From contig NZ_JAPVBG010000005.1 of the NCBI RefSeq assembly GCF_026967805.1, forward strand, positions 23,954-87,953: 64,000 nucleotides of DNA. The letters are read 5' to 3'. Shown here one piece after another: positions 47,286 through 55,588 of this stretch. The DNA is from Blastococcus sp. VKM Ac-2987. Its GTDB lineage: Bacteria; Actinomycetota; Actinomycetes; Mycobacteriales; Geodermatophilaceae. Below the pieces are notes generated by a model. The model was not told the DNA's origin. It ran no database searches and worked only from the letters and a program-made list of their open reading frames with translations. The first letter of the stretch is position 1, and each line of letters begins with the position of its first letter. A program made the translations under genes and the position numbers.

Positions 47286-48278
47286 ATGCCGGTGATCGGA
47301 TTCCACAACTCGCACGAGCAGGTCCACCCCGCGGCGCTGCTGGACGCCGTCCGCCACGCCGAGGACGTCGGCTTCACGGCCGCGATGTGCTCGGACCACC
47401 TGACCCCCTGGAACCCCCGGCAGGGGGAGTCGGGGTTCGCCTGGTCGTGGCTGGGCGCGGCGATGGCCACGACGTCCCTGCCGTTCGGCGCGGTGAACGC
47501 CCCCGGGCAGCGCTACCACCCGGTGATCGTGGCGCAGGCGATCGCCACCCTGGGCGCGATGTTCCCGGGCCGCTTCTGGGTCGCCCTGGGCAGCGGCGAG
47601 GCCATGAACGAGCACATCACCGGCGACAAGTGGCCGCGCAAGGACGTGCGCGACGCCCGGCTGCTGGAGTGCGTGGCGGTCATCCGCGCGCTGCTGGCGG
47701 GGGAGGAGGTCAGCCACGACGGGCTGGTGACCGTCGACCGCGCCAAGGTCTACACCCTGCCCGAGCAGCAGCCCGCCCTCATCGCCCCGGCGGTGAGCGT
47801 GGCCACCGCCCGCAACGGCGCCGCGTGGGCCGACGGCCTGGTGACCATCAACCAGCCGCACGACAAGCTGCGCGAGATGATCGCCGCCTACCGGGACGCC
47901 GGGGGACAGGGCACCCTGGCGCTGCAGGTGCACGTCTCGTGGGACCCCGATCCCGACCGGGCGCTGGGCATCGCGCACGACCAGTGGCGCAGCAACGTCT
48001 TCCCGCCGCCGCTGTGCTGGGACCTCGACAGCCCGGAGGCCTTCGAGCAGGCCAGCGCGCACGTGACGCCGGAGGGCGTGACGGAGGCCGTGCGGGTGTC
48101 GGCCGACCTCGGCCGGCACACCGCCTGGCTGCAGGAGTACCTGGACCTCGGGTTCGACCAGATCTACCTGCACCACGTGGGCGTGGAGCAGCGGGCGTTC
48201 CTCGACGCCTTCGGCGAGCACGTCCTGCCGCAGCTCGGCGTCACCGCGCCGGCCCCCGCGGTGGCGGTGCAGCGGTGA
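47286..48278 (+). CDS. LLM-class flavin oxidoreductase (TIGR03885-like)
   Basis: 330 residues. Luciferase-like TIM barrel with VIGFHNSHEQVHPAALLDAVRHAEDVGF, CSDHLTPWNPRQGESGFAWSWLGAAM and FPGRFWVALGSGEAMNEHITG. The start resembles F420-dependent enzymes. The pattern fits the group proposed to use flavin instead of F420 (TIGR03885); cofactor unproven. ATG 47286. Its stop overlaps the GH13 start by 4 bp, so the two are coupled. Confidence 0.85.
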   Translation: MPVIGFHNSHEQVHPAALLDAVRHAEDVGFTAAMCSDHLTPWNPRQGESGFAWSWLGAAMATTSLPFGAVNAPGQRYHPVIVAQAIATLGAMFPGRFWVALGSGEAMNEHITGDKWPRKDVRDARLLECVAVIRALLAGEEVSHDGLVTVDRAKVYTLPEQQPALIAPAVSVATARNGAAWADGLVTINQPHDKLREMIAAYRDAGGQGTLALQVHVSWDPDPDRALGIAHDQWRSNVFPPPLCWDLDSPEAFEQASAHVTPEGVTEAVRVSADLGRHTAWLQEYLDLGFDQIYLHHVGVEQRAFLDAFGEHVLPQLGVTAPAPAVAVQR

Positions 48279-49954
48279 GGATCACCGACACGGCCGACCT
48301 GTGGTGGAAGAACGCCGTCGTCTACTGCCTGGACGTCGAGACGTTCATGGATTGGAACGGCGACGGGGTCGGCGACCTGCAGGGCCTGGCGCAGCGCATG
48401 GACCACCTCGCCGACCTCGGCGTCACCTGCCTGTGGCTGATGCCCTTCTACCCGACCGCCGGGCGGGACGACGGCTACGACATCACCGACTACTACGGGG
48501 TCGACCCCCGGCTGGGGGACCACGGCGACCTCGTCGAGGTGATCCGGACGGCGAACGACCGGGGGATGCGGGTGATCGCCGACCTCGTCGTCAACCACAC
48601 CTCCGACCAGCACCCGTGGTTCCGGTCGGCGAAGGAGAGCAAGGACTCGCCGTACCGCGACTTCTACGTGTGGCGGGACGACGAGCCGCCGGACACCAGC
48701 GACCAGGTGGTCTTCCCCGACGCCGAGGGGGGCATCTGGACGCACAGCCCGGAGACCGGCGAGTGGTACCTGCACCGCTTCTACTCCGAGCAGCCCGACC
48801 TCAACGTGGCCAACCCGAAGGTCCGCGACGAGATCGCCAAGATCATGGGCTTCTGGCTGCAGCTGGGGCTGTCCGGCTTCCGGGTCGACGCCGTGCCGTT
48901 CCTCCTGGAGACCGCCGGGATGGACGATGACTCGGCGGCGCGGTTCCCCGATCCGCACGCCTACCTGCGGGCGCTGCGCGCCTTTCTCGGCCGCCGGACC
49001 GGGTCCGGCGTGCTGCTCGGTGAGGTCAACCTGCCGTTCGAGGACCAGGTGCGGTTCTTCGGCGGCCAGGACGGCGACGAGCTGACCATGCAGTTCGACT
49101 TCAACACCATGCAGCAGACCTACCTCTCGCTGGCCCGTGGTGACGCCGGGCCGCTCGCCGCCTCGCTGGCCGCCCGCCCGGAGATCTCGCCGGACAGCCA
49201 GTGGGGGACGTTCGTCCGCAACCACGACGAGCTCACCCTGGACAAGCTGACCGAGGACGAGCGCGCCGAGGTCTTCGCCGCGTTCGGCCCGGAGCCGCGG
49301 ATGCAGGTCTACGACCGGGGCCTGATCCGGCGGCTGCCCCCGATGCTGTCCGGCGATCCGCGCCGGGTGCGGATGGTCTACAGCCTGCTGTTCGCCCTGC
49401 CGGGCACGCCGGTGCTCTTCTACGGCGAGGAGATCGGCATGGGGGAGGACCTCTCGGCCGGGAGCCGGCTGTCGGTGCGCACCCCCATGCAGTGGAGCGG
49501 CGGGGTCAACGGCGGGTTCTCCCACGCCACGGCCGACGAGCTGACCCGGCCGGTGGTCGACGGCGGCTTCGGCCCGGAGTTCGTCAACGTCGCCGACCAG
49601 CGCCGGGACCCGGACTCGCTGCTGTCGTTCATGAAGCTGCTCGTCCGGCGCTACCGGGAGTCCCCGGAGCTCGGCTGGGGCGAGTTCGCAGTCCTCGACC
49701 AGCCGCACCCCGCGGTGCTCGCCCTGCTGTGCACCTGGGACGACGCGGCGCTGGTCACCCTGCACAACCTCGGACCCGACCCGCGGGCGGTGCCGCTCAC
49801 CGTGCCCGGGTGCGACAGCGGGCACCGCCTGGAGGACCTGCTCACCTCCGGCAGCACCCCGCTGGGGGACGACGGGGCCGCGGAGGTGGCGCTGGAGGGC
49901 TACGGCTACCGCTGGCTGCGGGTGGTCGGCGAGGACAGCCGCCGGTTGCTGTGA
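48275..49954 (+). CDS. GH13 alpha-amylase-family enzyme (trehalose-synthase-like)
   Basis: 559 residues. The catalytic barrel has DLVVNHTSDQHPWF (region I), GFRVDAVPF with the nucleophile Asp (II), LLGEVNLPF with the acid/base Glu (III) and VRNHDELTL with the transition-state Asp (IV). The opening WWKNAVVYCLDVETFMDWNG and the RNHDELTLDKL stretch recall trehalose synthase (TreS), but it lacks the usual TreS maltokinase partner in view. It may isomerise maltose or trehalose, or hydrolyse a glucan. GTG 48275 overlaps the flavoprotein by 4 bp. A stem-loop follows. Confidence 0.87.
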   Translation: MRITDTADLWWKNAVVYCLDVETFMDWNGDGVGDLQGLAQRMDHLADLGVTCLWLMPFYPTAGRDDGYDITDYYGVDPRLGDHGDLVEVIRTANDRGMRVIADLVVNHTSDQHPWFRSAKESKDSPYRDFYVWRDDEPPDTSDQVVFPDAEGGIWTHSPETGEWYLHRFYSEQPDLNVANPKVRDEIAKIMGFWLQLGLSGFRVDAVPFLLETAGMDDDSAARFPDPHAYLRALRAFLGRRTGSGVLLGEVNLPFEDQVRFFGGQDGDELTMQFDFNTMQQTYLSLARGDAGPLAASLAARPEISPDSQWGTFVRNHDELTLDKLTEDERAEVFAAFGPEPRMQVYDRGLIRRLPPMLSGDPRRVRMVYSLLFALPGTPVLFYGEEIGMGEDLSAGSRLSVRTPMQWSGGVNGGFSHATADELTRPVVDGGFGPEFVNVADQRRDPDSLLSFMKLLVRRYRESPELGWGEFAVLDQPHPAVLALLCTWDDAALVTLHNLGPDPRAVPLTVPGCDSGHRLEDLLTSGSTPLGDDGAAEVALEGYGYRWLRVVGEDSRRLL

Positions 49955-49998
49955 CCGGCCCGGCGCCCCGCCGGCCGGCTGCGTGGCGCCTGGGCCGG
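49955..49998. terminator. Hairpin between convergent GH13 and AEC genes
   Basis: CCGGCCC-GGCGCC (49955-49967) pairs with GGCGCC-T-GGGCCGG (49985-49998), with one bulged T. It ends just before the AEC stop. Confidence 0.55.
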
Positions 49999-50001
49999 TG
50001 G

Positions 50002-50919
50002 TCAGCCGGTCAGCGCCAGCCACAGCGGCAGGGTCAGCAGCGAGGCCGTGGTCGTCGCCGACACCTGGGCGGCCACGAAGGCGCCGTTGCCCTGCATCCG
50101 CGCGGCCAGGACGTAGGCCGCCGTGGCCGGCGGCACGGCGGCCAGGGCCAGGACGACGAACCGCTGGTCGCCCTCCACGCCGAGCAGCGCGGTGAGCCCG
50201 AGGGCGACCGCCGGCACGGCGACCAGCTTGACCGCCCCCAGGTAGGCGGCCATGAGTCGCTGCCCGCGCGGCAGGCCGGCCACGCGGAGCGCGGCGCCGA
50301 CCGCGAGCAGGCCCAACGGCACCGCCGCGGCGGCCAGCCGGGAGAGCGTGGCGTCGACGGGGGAGGGCAGCGCCAGCCCGAGGAGGTTGCCGCCGAGGCC
50401 CGCGACCGTGGCGATGATCAGCGGGTTGCGGGCCACGGCGGCCAGCACGCCGAGCCCGCGCCCGCCGGGCGCTCCGCCGGGCGCGCTGCGGGCCAGCGCC
50501 GTGACCGCCAGGACGTTGACCAGCGGGACCGTCACCCCGAGCAGCACGCCCATGAGCGCGAGCGCCGGGACGCCCAGGCCGTCGACCAGCGCCAGGGCGA
50601 TGAAGGTGTTGAAGCGGAACGCCGTCTGCCACCCCGAGGCCGCCGTCATCCGGTCGACGCCCGGCAGCCACCGGACCACCGCGCCCAGCAGGGCCCCGGC
50701 CGAGAGCGCCCCCAGCGCGGCCAGCACCGCCCCGCCGGATCCGGCGGCGGCGAGGTCGGCCGAGAGCGTCGTGCGGAAGAGCAGGGCCGGGAAGAGCACG
50801 AAGTAGACGAGGCGCTCGAGATCGACCCAGAAGCCCGGGGAGCGCCAGGCGAACCGGCGCAGGAGCACACCGATGAGGAGGAGCGTGAACTCCGGCAGGA
50901 CCAGCGCAGCCGCGTTCAC
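50002..50919 (-). CDS. AEC-family (auxin efflux carrier) transporter
   Basis: 305 residues, about ten spans in the two-bundle AEC layout. It starts LVLPEFTLLLIGVLLRRFAW, with LFPALLFRTTL and NPLIIATVAGLGGNLLGLALP typical. Likely exports or imports carboxylates such as malate or malonate by family. GTG 50919. Substrate unknown. Confidence 0.87.
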   Translation of the reverse strand: MNAAALVLPEFTLLLIGVLLRRFAWRSPGFWVDLERLVYFVLFPALLFRTTLSADLAAAGSGGAVLAALGALSAGALLGAVVRWLPGVDRMTAASGWQTAFRFNTFIALALVDGLGVPALALMGVLLGVTVPLVNVLAVTALARSAPGGAPGGRGLGVLAAVARNPLIIATVAGLGGNLLGLALPSPVDATLSRLAAAAVPLGLLAVGAALRVAGLPRGQRLMAAYLGAVKLVAVPAVALGLTALLGVEGDQRFVVLALAAVPPATAAYVLAARMQGNGAFVAAQVSATTTASLLTLPLWLALTG

Positions 50920-51047
50920 CGGGCGAGCCTAGCCACCTGCGGCGGAGGGCTACGGCGCGGCATCACGGTCCGTGAGGAGCCCGCCGGGGCGGCGTCCCCC
51001 GCTCGTGGGGCCGGTGCGCCTAGCGTGGCGCACGAGGTGATCGATTC

Positions 51048-51677
51048 ATGAGTGAACGCAACGGAAGCACGGCCGTCGGCACCGGGACCGCGGAGATCCC
51101 GGTCGTGCGGCCGACCGACCCCCAGACGGCTCCGACCCCGGCGGAGACGCCGGCGACGACCCCGGCGGCGACGGCGACCCCGGCGGCGACGGCGTCCGGC
51201 ACGCCCGAACCGGTGGCCGCGCCGGCGGCGGCGCGGGACGGCGACGCGCCGTCGGCGGGGGAGGACGACGTCGTCCCCGGCATGCACGCGACAGCGCCGG
51301 TGAGCGTCCGGCCCCGCCCGCGCATGCCGCGCCGCGGACCGCTGACGGTGATGGGGCCGTGGGCGCCGGTCGCCGGCGGGCTGCTGGGCCTGCTGCTCGG
51401 GCTGGTCGTGGTCCTGGTGCTCGGCGGCTCGGCCGACACCTTCGACGACCGGCTGGCGCTGACCTTCGCCGTCGTGGGCCTGACCCTGCTGGGCGCCTCC
51501 GGCGTCCTGCTCGCCGACGAGGTCCGCATCGTGCGGCAGCGCGCCCGGGAGGCCGGCGTCCGGCCGCAGTGGGTGGAGTCGACCGCGACGCTGGTCAACG
51601 GCCTGACACCGGCCCGGCTGCTGCTGCTGGTGAGCGCGTTCGTGCTCTTCCTGTCCGCCTTCGTCAGCCGCGGCTGA
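51048..51677 (+). CDS. Pro/Ala/Thr-rich membrane protein
   Basis: 209 residues. The N-terminal about 100 residues are a low-complexity Ala/Pro/Thr tail (TPAETPATTPAATATPAAT). Then come three hydrophobic spans (about 105-126, 135-155, 187-205). TAGCGT upstream (51021-51026) could be a -10, with a short leader before ATG 51048. No family recognised; the low-complexity part is probably exposed and disordered. Confidence 0.7.
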   Translation: MSERNGSTAVGTGTAEIPVVRPTDPQTAPTPAETPATTPAATATPAATASGTPEPVAAPAAARDGDAPSAGEDDVVPGMHATAPVSVRPRPRMPRRGPLTVMGPWAPVAGGLLGLLLGLVVVLVLGGSADTFDDRLALTFAVVGLTLLGASGVLLADEVRIVRQRAREAGVRPQWVESTATLVNGLTPARLLLLVSAFVLFLSAFVSRG

Positions 51678-51688
51678 CGGAGGCGGAT

Positions 51689-51729
51689 CACGCCCCGTCC
51701 GACGCCCCGACCGCGGAGGACGGGGCGTG
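51689..51729. terminator. Bidirectional hairpin terminator
   Basis: CACGCCCCGTCC (51689-51700) pairs perfectly with GGACGGGGCGTG (51718-51729), between convergent genes. Confidence 0.65.
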
Positions 51730-51736
51730 CGGCGCG

Positions 51737-52246
51737 TCAGGTGTAGGCCTGGATGCCCAGGTGGACGGCGAGGGCGAGCCCGGCGACGGCGATGAGCGTG
51801 CGCAGCGCGGCCTGCGGGGCCCGCCGGACCACACGGGGTCCGAGCCGGCCACCGAGGAAGAAGCCGAGCGCCAGCGGTAGCGCGGCCGCCCAGGCGACGT
51901 CGGCGAGGACGACGAACCCGATGGCCGCGACGCCGTTGGCCACGCCCAGGACGACGTTCTTCATGGCGTTGCCCCGGGGGAGGCCCTCCCCGGTGGACAG
52001 CAGGTACATCGCGAGCAGCAGCACGCCGGCGGCGGCGCCGAAGTAGCCGCCGTAGATGGTCACGGCGAAGGTGCCCAGCGGCAGCCACCGCGGATCGGCT
52101 GCGGGAGCGTGCCGGGCCCCCTCGGCGGCCAGCTCCCGCGGTGGCCGCTGCACCAGGCTGGCCAGCGAGCCACCGCCGATCAGCCACGGGACGATCCGCT
52201 CGAAGGCGTCCGACGGCGTGAGGAGCACCGCCGCCCCGCTCGTCAT
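51737..52246 (-). pseudogene. 5'-truncated TSUP permease remnant
   Basis: 169 residues from the first ATG in frame (52246). It aligns with the second half of the TSUP at 45563-46330, for example FERIVPWLIGGGSLASLVQR, IYGGYFGAAAGVLLLAMYLL and STGEGLPRGNAMKNVVLG. The homology starts abruptly near 52240; everything corresponding to the first about 90 residues is absent and replaced by 74 bp of unrelated sequence. About half of the spans are missing, so it is probably non-functional. The remaining part is intact without internal stops, suggesting a recent or tolerated deletion. Confidence 0.75.
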
Positions 52247-52320
52247 GCGTCCATCGGCGACGAGCTTGGCACGCGCCCGGACGCTGCCCGCCCGGTGGTC
52301 CGCCGTTGCGCTCCCACCGG

Positions 52321-52653
52321 TCAGGCGAGCGCGGTGACCCGCGCGAGGACGTCGTCGTCGAGGGGGCGGTCGGCGTGGACCAGGCGGACGGCGTCCGGGT
52401 CGGGGTTGCCGGCGTCCGGGCCCCGCCAGACCGGGAACAGGCCGGCGCGCTCGGCCCGGCCGCGCGACTCGGCGTCGTGCTCGAGCAGGCAGGCGACCAC
52501 GGGCCGGTCGGGGTCGACCGCCCGTGCCGCGTCCAGGGCGGCCGTCACCAGCTCGGCCGCGAGCCCGTGACCCCAGGCCGCCGGCGTGAAGCGGTAGCAG
52601 AGGTTCCACCAGGTCGTCCCGGCGCGGACCGCGCAGCCCCCGGTACCCACCAC
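52321..52653 (-). pseudogene. N-terminally truncated GNAT acetyltransferase
   Basis: 110 residues. It starts VVGTGGCAVRAGTTWWNLCYRFTPAAWGHGLAAELVTAAL, which is the middle (beta4 to the acetyl-CoA loop) of a GNAT. The first about 60 residues are not found; GTG 52653 follows directly after the helicase stop. The Q/RxxGxG/A loop reads AAWGHGLA, so the surviving part is well preserved. It may be a remnant, or a short protein expressed with the helicase operon. Confidence 0.6.
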
Positions 52654-52657
52654 CTGC

Positions 52658-55195
52658 TCAGTCCTTCCGGCCGGCGTCCACGAGCCGGAGCACCGCGGCG
52701 CCCTCCTCGTCCGACGCCTCCAGGTCCACCTCCGCGTCGAAGCCCCAGTCGTGGTGGCCCTCGGGGTCGTCGACGATCTGCCGCACCCGCCAGGTGCCCG
52801 GCTCGGCCTTGTCCCAGATCAGCAGCGCCGGCCCGCGGGCGTCGCCACCGGTGTTCACCTCGGCGTGCTCGGCGAAGTAGGCCTGCACCACCGCGCCCCA
52901 GCGGTCGGCGTCCCAGCCGGAACCGGCGTCCAGCTCGCCCAGGTCGTACCAGCGGCGGCGGGCCCAGAGCTCCACCCGGCGGAACAGCGCGTTGCGGACC
53001 ATCGCGGTGAACGCGCGCTCGTTGCCGGTCAGCGGCCGCGGGCGGGCGGGCACGGCGACCGGCACGTCCAGCGGCTGGTCGGGGGAGGTGAGCTGCTCCC
53101 ACTCGTCCAGCAGCGAGGAGTCGACCTGGCGCACCAGCTCACCGAGCCACTCGACCAGGTCGGTGACCTCCTCGGTGCGCGCCGCCGCGGGCACCCCCGA
53201 GCGCAGCGCCTTGAAGGCGTCGGAGAGGTAGCGGAGCACGGCACCCTCGGCGCGGGTCAGCCCGTAGGTGTTCACGAACTCCCGGAAGGTGAACGCCCGC
53301 TCCCACATCTCCCGGACTATCGCCTTCGGCGAGAGCTGCCCGTCGGCCGCCCACGGGTTGCTCTGCCGGTAGACGTCGTAGGCGTGCCCGAGCAGCTCCT
53401 CCAGCGGCTTGGGGTAGCTGACCTCCTCCAGCAGCTCCATCCGCTCGTCGTACTCGATGCCCTCGGCCTTCATCTGGGCGACCGCCTCGCCCTTGGCCTT
53501 GTTGAGCTGGGCGGAGAGGATCTGCCGCGGGTCGTCGAGGGTGGCCTCGATGACGCTGACCACGTCGAGCGCGTAGGTGTCCGACGCCGGGTCCAGCAGG
53601 TCGATCGCGGCCAGTGCGAACGTCGACAGGGGCTGGTTGAGCGCGAAGTCCGGCGGGAGGTCCAGCGTCAGGTCGTAGCGGCGGCCGTCGGGCTCGGCCT
53701 CGGGCAGCCGCTCCAGCACGCCGGCCTGCAGCAGCGACCGCGCGATGCCGATCGCGTCCTTGATCAGCCTCAGCTGCTTCGGGCGCGGCTCGTGGTTCTC
53801 CGTGAGCAGCCGGCGCATGGCCACGAACGGGTCACCGGGCCGGTCGACGACGTCGAGGACCATCGCCGTCGTCACCCGCATGTGGCTGCTCAGCTTCTCG
53901 GGGTCGCCCTCGACCAGCCGGTTCATGGTCGCTTCGCTCCACGGCACCATGCCGTCGGGCACCTTCTTGCGGACCAGCTTGCGGCGCTTCTTCGGGTCGT
54001 CGGCGACCTTCGCGAACTGCTTGAGGTTCTCCACCTCGTGCTCCGGCGCCTGGACCACGACCGTGCCCGCGGTGTCGTACCCGGCCCGGCCGGCGCGGCC
54101 GGCGATCTGGTGGAACTCGCGCACCTGCAGCAGCCGGGTGCGCGTCCCGTCGTACTTGCTCAGCGCCGAGAAGACGACGGTGCGGATCGGCACGTTGATG
54201 CCCACGCCGAGGGTGTCGGTGCCGCAGATGACCTTGAGCAACCCGGCCTGGGCCAGCTGCTCCACCAGCCGCCGGTACTTGGGCAGCATCCCCGCGTGGT
54301 GCACGCCGATGCCGTGGCGGACCAGTCGCGACAGCGTCGTCCCGAAGGCGGAGGAGAACCGGAAGCCGCCGATCATGTCGGCGATCGCGGCCTTCTCCTC
54401 CTTGCTGCAGACGTTGACGCTCATCAGCGCCTGCGCGCGCTCCAGCGCCGAGGCCTGGGTGAAGTGGACGACGTAGACCGGCGCCTGCTGGGTGTCCAGC
54501 AGCTCCTGGATGGTCTCGTGCATCGGCGTCGTCGCGTAGTAGTGGTGCAGCGGCACCGGGCGGACGGCGTTGGCGACCAGCGCCGTCGGGCGGCCGGTGC
54601 GGCGGGTGAGGTCCTCCCGCAGCGACGTGACGTCGCCGAGCGTGGCGCTCATCAGGAGGAACTGCGCCCTCGGCAGCTCCAGCAGCGGCACCTGCCAGGC
54701 CCAGCCGCGGTCGGGGTCGCCGTAGAAGTGGAACTCGTCCATGACGACCAGGCCGATGTCGGCGTCCGCGCCTTCCCGGAGCGCGATGTTGGCCAGCACC
54801 TCCGCCGTGCAGGCGATGATCGGTGCGCCGGCGTTGACCGAGGCGTCGCCGGTGAGCATGCCGACGTTGGCCGCGCCGAAGACGCCGCAGAGCGCGAAGA
54901 ACTTCTCGCTGACCAGTGCCTTGATCGGCGCGGTGTAGTAGCTGCGTCGCCCGGCGGCCAGGGCCGCGTACTGCGCGCCGGTGGCCACCAGCGACTTGCC
55001 CGAGCCGGTGGGCGTGGCCAGGACGACGTTCGCGCCGCTGACCAGCTCGATCAGCGCTTCTTCCTGCGCCGGGTACAGCGTCGTGCCACCGGCCTCGGCC
55101 CACGCGGCGAAGGCGGCGAACAGCTCGTCGGGGTCGCCGCCCCGGGCGCGGAGCGCGGTGAGGTCGGTGGGGTCGTCGATCAGCGGCGCGGTCAT
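52658..55195 (-). CDS. DEAD/DEAH-box helicase with DUF3516
   Basis: 845 residues. Helicase core: ATPTGSGKS (about 58-66), MDEFHFYG (DExH, about 153), LMSATLGD, HHAGMLPKYR and QIAGRAGRAG. The C-terminal DUF3516 region is about 430-845. Related to the RecQ/Ski2-like superfamily II and common in actinobacteria; substrate not established. ATG 55195. A PHO-box-like repeat lies 122-139 bp upstream reading towards it. The GNAT remnant begins 4 bp after its stop. Confidence 0.92.
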   Translation of the reverse strand: MTAPLIDDPTDLTALRARGGDPDELFAAFAAWAEAGGTTLYPAQEEALIELVSGANVVLATPTGSGKSLVATGAQYAALAAGRRSYYTAPIKALVSEKFFALCGVFGAANVGMLTGDASVNAGAPIIACTAEVLANIALREGADADIGLVVMDEFHFYGDPDRGWAWQVPLLELPRAQFLLMSATLGDVTSLREDLTRRTGRPTALVANAVRPVPLHHYYATTPMHETIQELLDTQQAPVYVVHFTQASALERAQALMSVNVCSKEEKAAIADMIGGFRFSSAFGTTLSRLVRHGIGVHHAGMLPKYRRLVEQLAQAGLLKVICGTDTLGVGINVPIRTVVFSALSKYDGTRTRLLQVREFHQIAGRAGRAGYDTAGTVVVQAPEHEVENLKQFAKVADDPKKRRKLVRKKVPDGMVPWSEATMNRLVEGDPEKLSSHMRVTTAMVLDVVDRPGDPFVAMRRLLTENHEPRPKQLRLIKDAIGIARSLLQAGVLERLPEAEPDGRRYDLTLDLPPDFALNQPLSTFALAAIDLLDPASDTYALDVVSVIEATLDDPRQILSAQLNKAKGEAVAQMKAEGIEYDERMELLEEVSYPKPLEELLGHAYDVYRQSNPWAADGQLSPKAIVREMWERAFTFREFVNTYGLTRAEGAVLRYLSDAFKALRSGVPAAARTEEVTDLVEWLGELVRQVDSSLLDEWEQLTSPDQPLDVPVAVPARPRPLTGNERAFTAMVRNALFRRVELWARRRWYDLGELDAGSGWDADRWGAVVQAYFAEHAEVNTGGDARGPALLIWDKAEPGTWRVRQIVDDPEGHHDWGFDAEVDLEASDEEGAAVLRLVDAGRKD

Positions 55196-55316
55196 CGTGA
55201 ACGACAGCGTGCCCGACGCCCCGGTCCTTCCCGCACCCCGCCCGGCGATCCGCGTCAGGTCACGGATCCATAACGGAACCTGCAGGAACGGCTCGCTGTC
55301 GCCGATCTGGGGGGAA

Positions 55317-55334
55317 GGTGAACAACAGGTGAAC
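55317..55334 (-). promoter_or_regulatory. PHO-box-like direct repeat
   Basis: On the minus strand GTTCACC-TGTT-GTTCACC, two exact 7-mers with a 4-nt spacer (11-bp period), as in PhoP boxes of Streptomyces. A weaker third unit (CGCCACC) precedes it at the same period. It lies between the helicase gene (minus strand) and a small ORF at 55351. Confidence 0.5.
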
Positions 55335-55350
55335 GGAAGGTGGCGGGGAC

Positions 55351-55482
55351 ATGCGTGGACAGGATTGCCCGGAGTGCCGGTGGGTGCAGGTCGTCGACAA
55401 GGCGGGCCGACGCCGGTTCGAGATGCGGTGGCAGCTGCCGATCGCGGCCCCGGCCGCCGAGTCGCTGGCCCGCGCCGCCTGA
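55351..55482 (+). CDS. Possible 43-residue CxxC protein
   Basis: ATG 55351 to TGA 55482. It starts MRGQDCPECRWVQVVDKAGR and has one CxxC pair with basic residues, a possible zinc-ribbon-like knuckle. GGAAGG lies 11-16 nt upstream. It sits just after the PHO-box-like repeat and before the stress SDR. Too short to place in a family. Confidence 0.35.
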   Translation: MRGQDCPECRWVQVVDKAGRRRFEMRWQLPIAAPAAESLARAA

Positions 55483-55497
55483 CACCCGCGACCCGCA

Positions 55498-55522
55498 GGT
55501 TCCCCCGGGCTCCCGGCGGGTA
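55498..55522 (+). promoter_or_regulatory. SigB/SigF-like promoter for the stress SDR
   Basis: GGTTC (55498-55502), 15 nt, then GGGTA (55518-55522), close to the actinobacterial SigB/SigF pattern GTTT-N15-17-GGGTA. It lies 67 bp upstream of ATG 55589. Confidence 0.42.
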
Positions 55523-55588
55523 GCGCGCGGAGGCCGGTCCGGTGAGCAGCACCCGGTCCGGCCCGCCCTACCGCACCGGAGGAGAACC

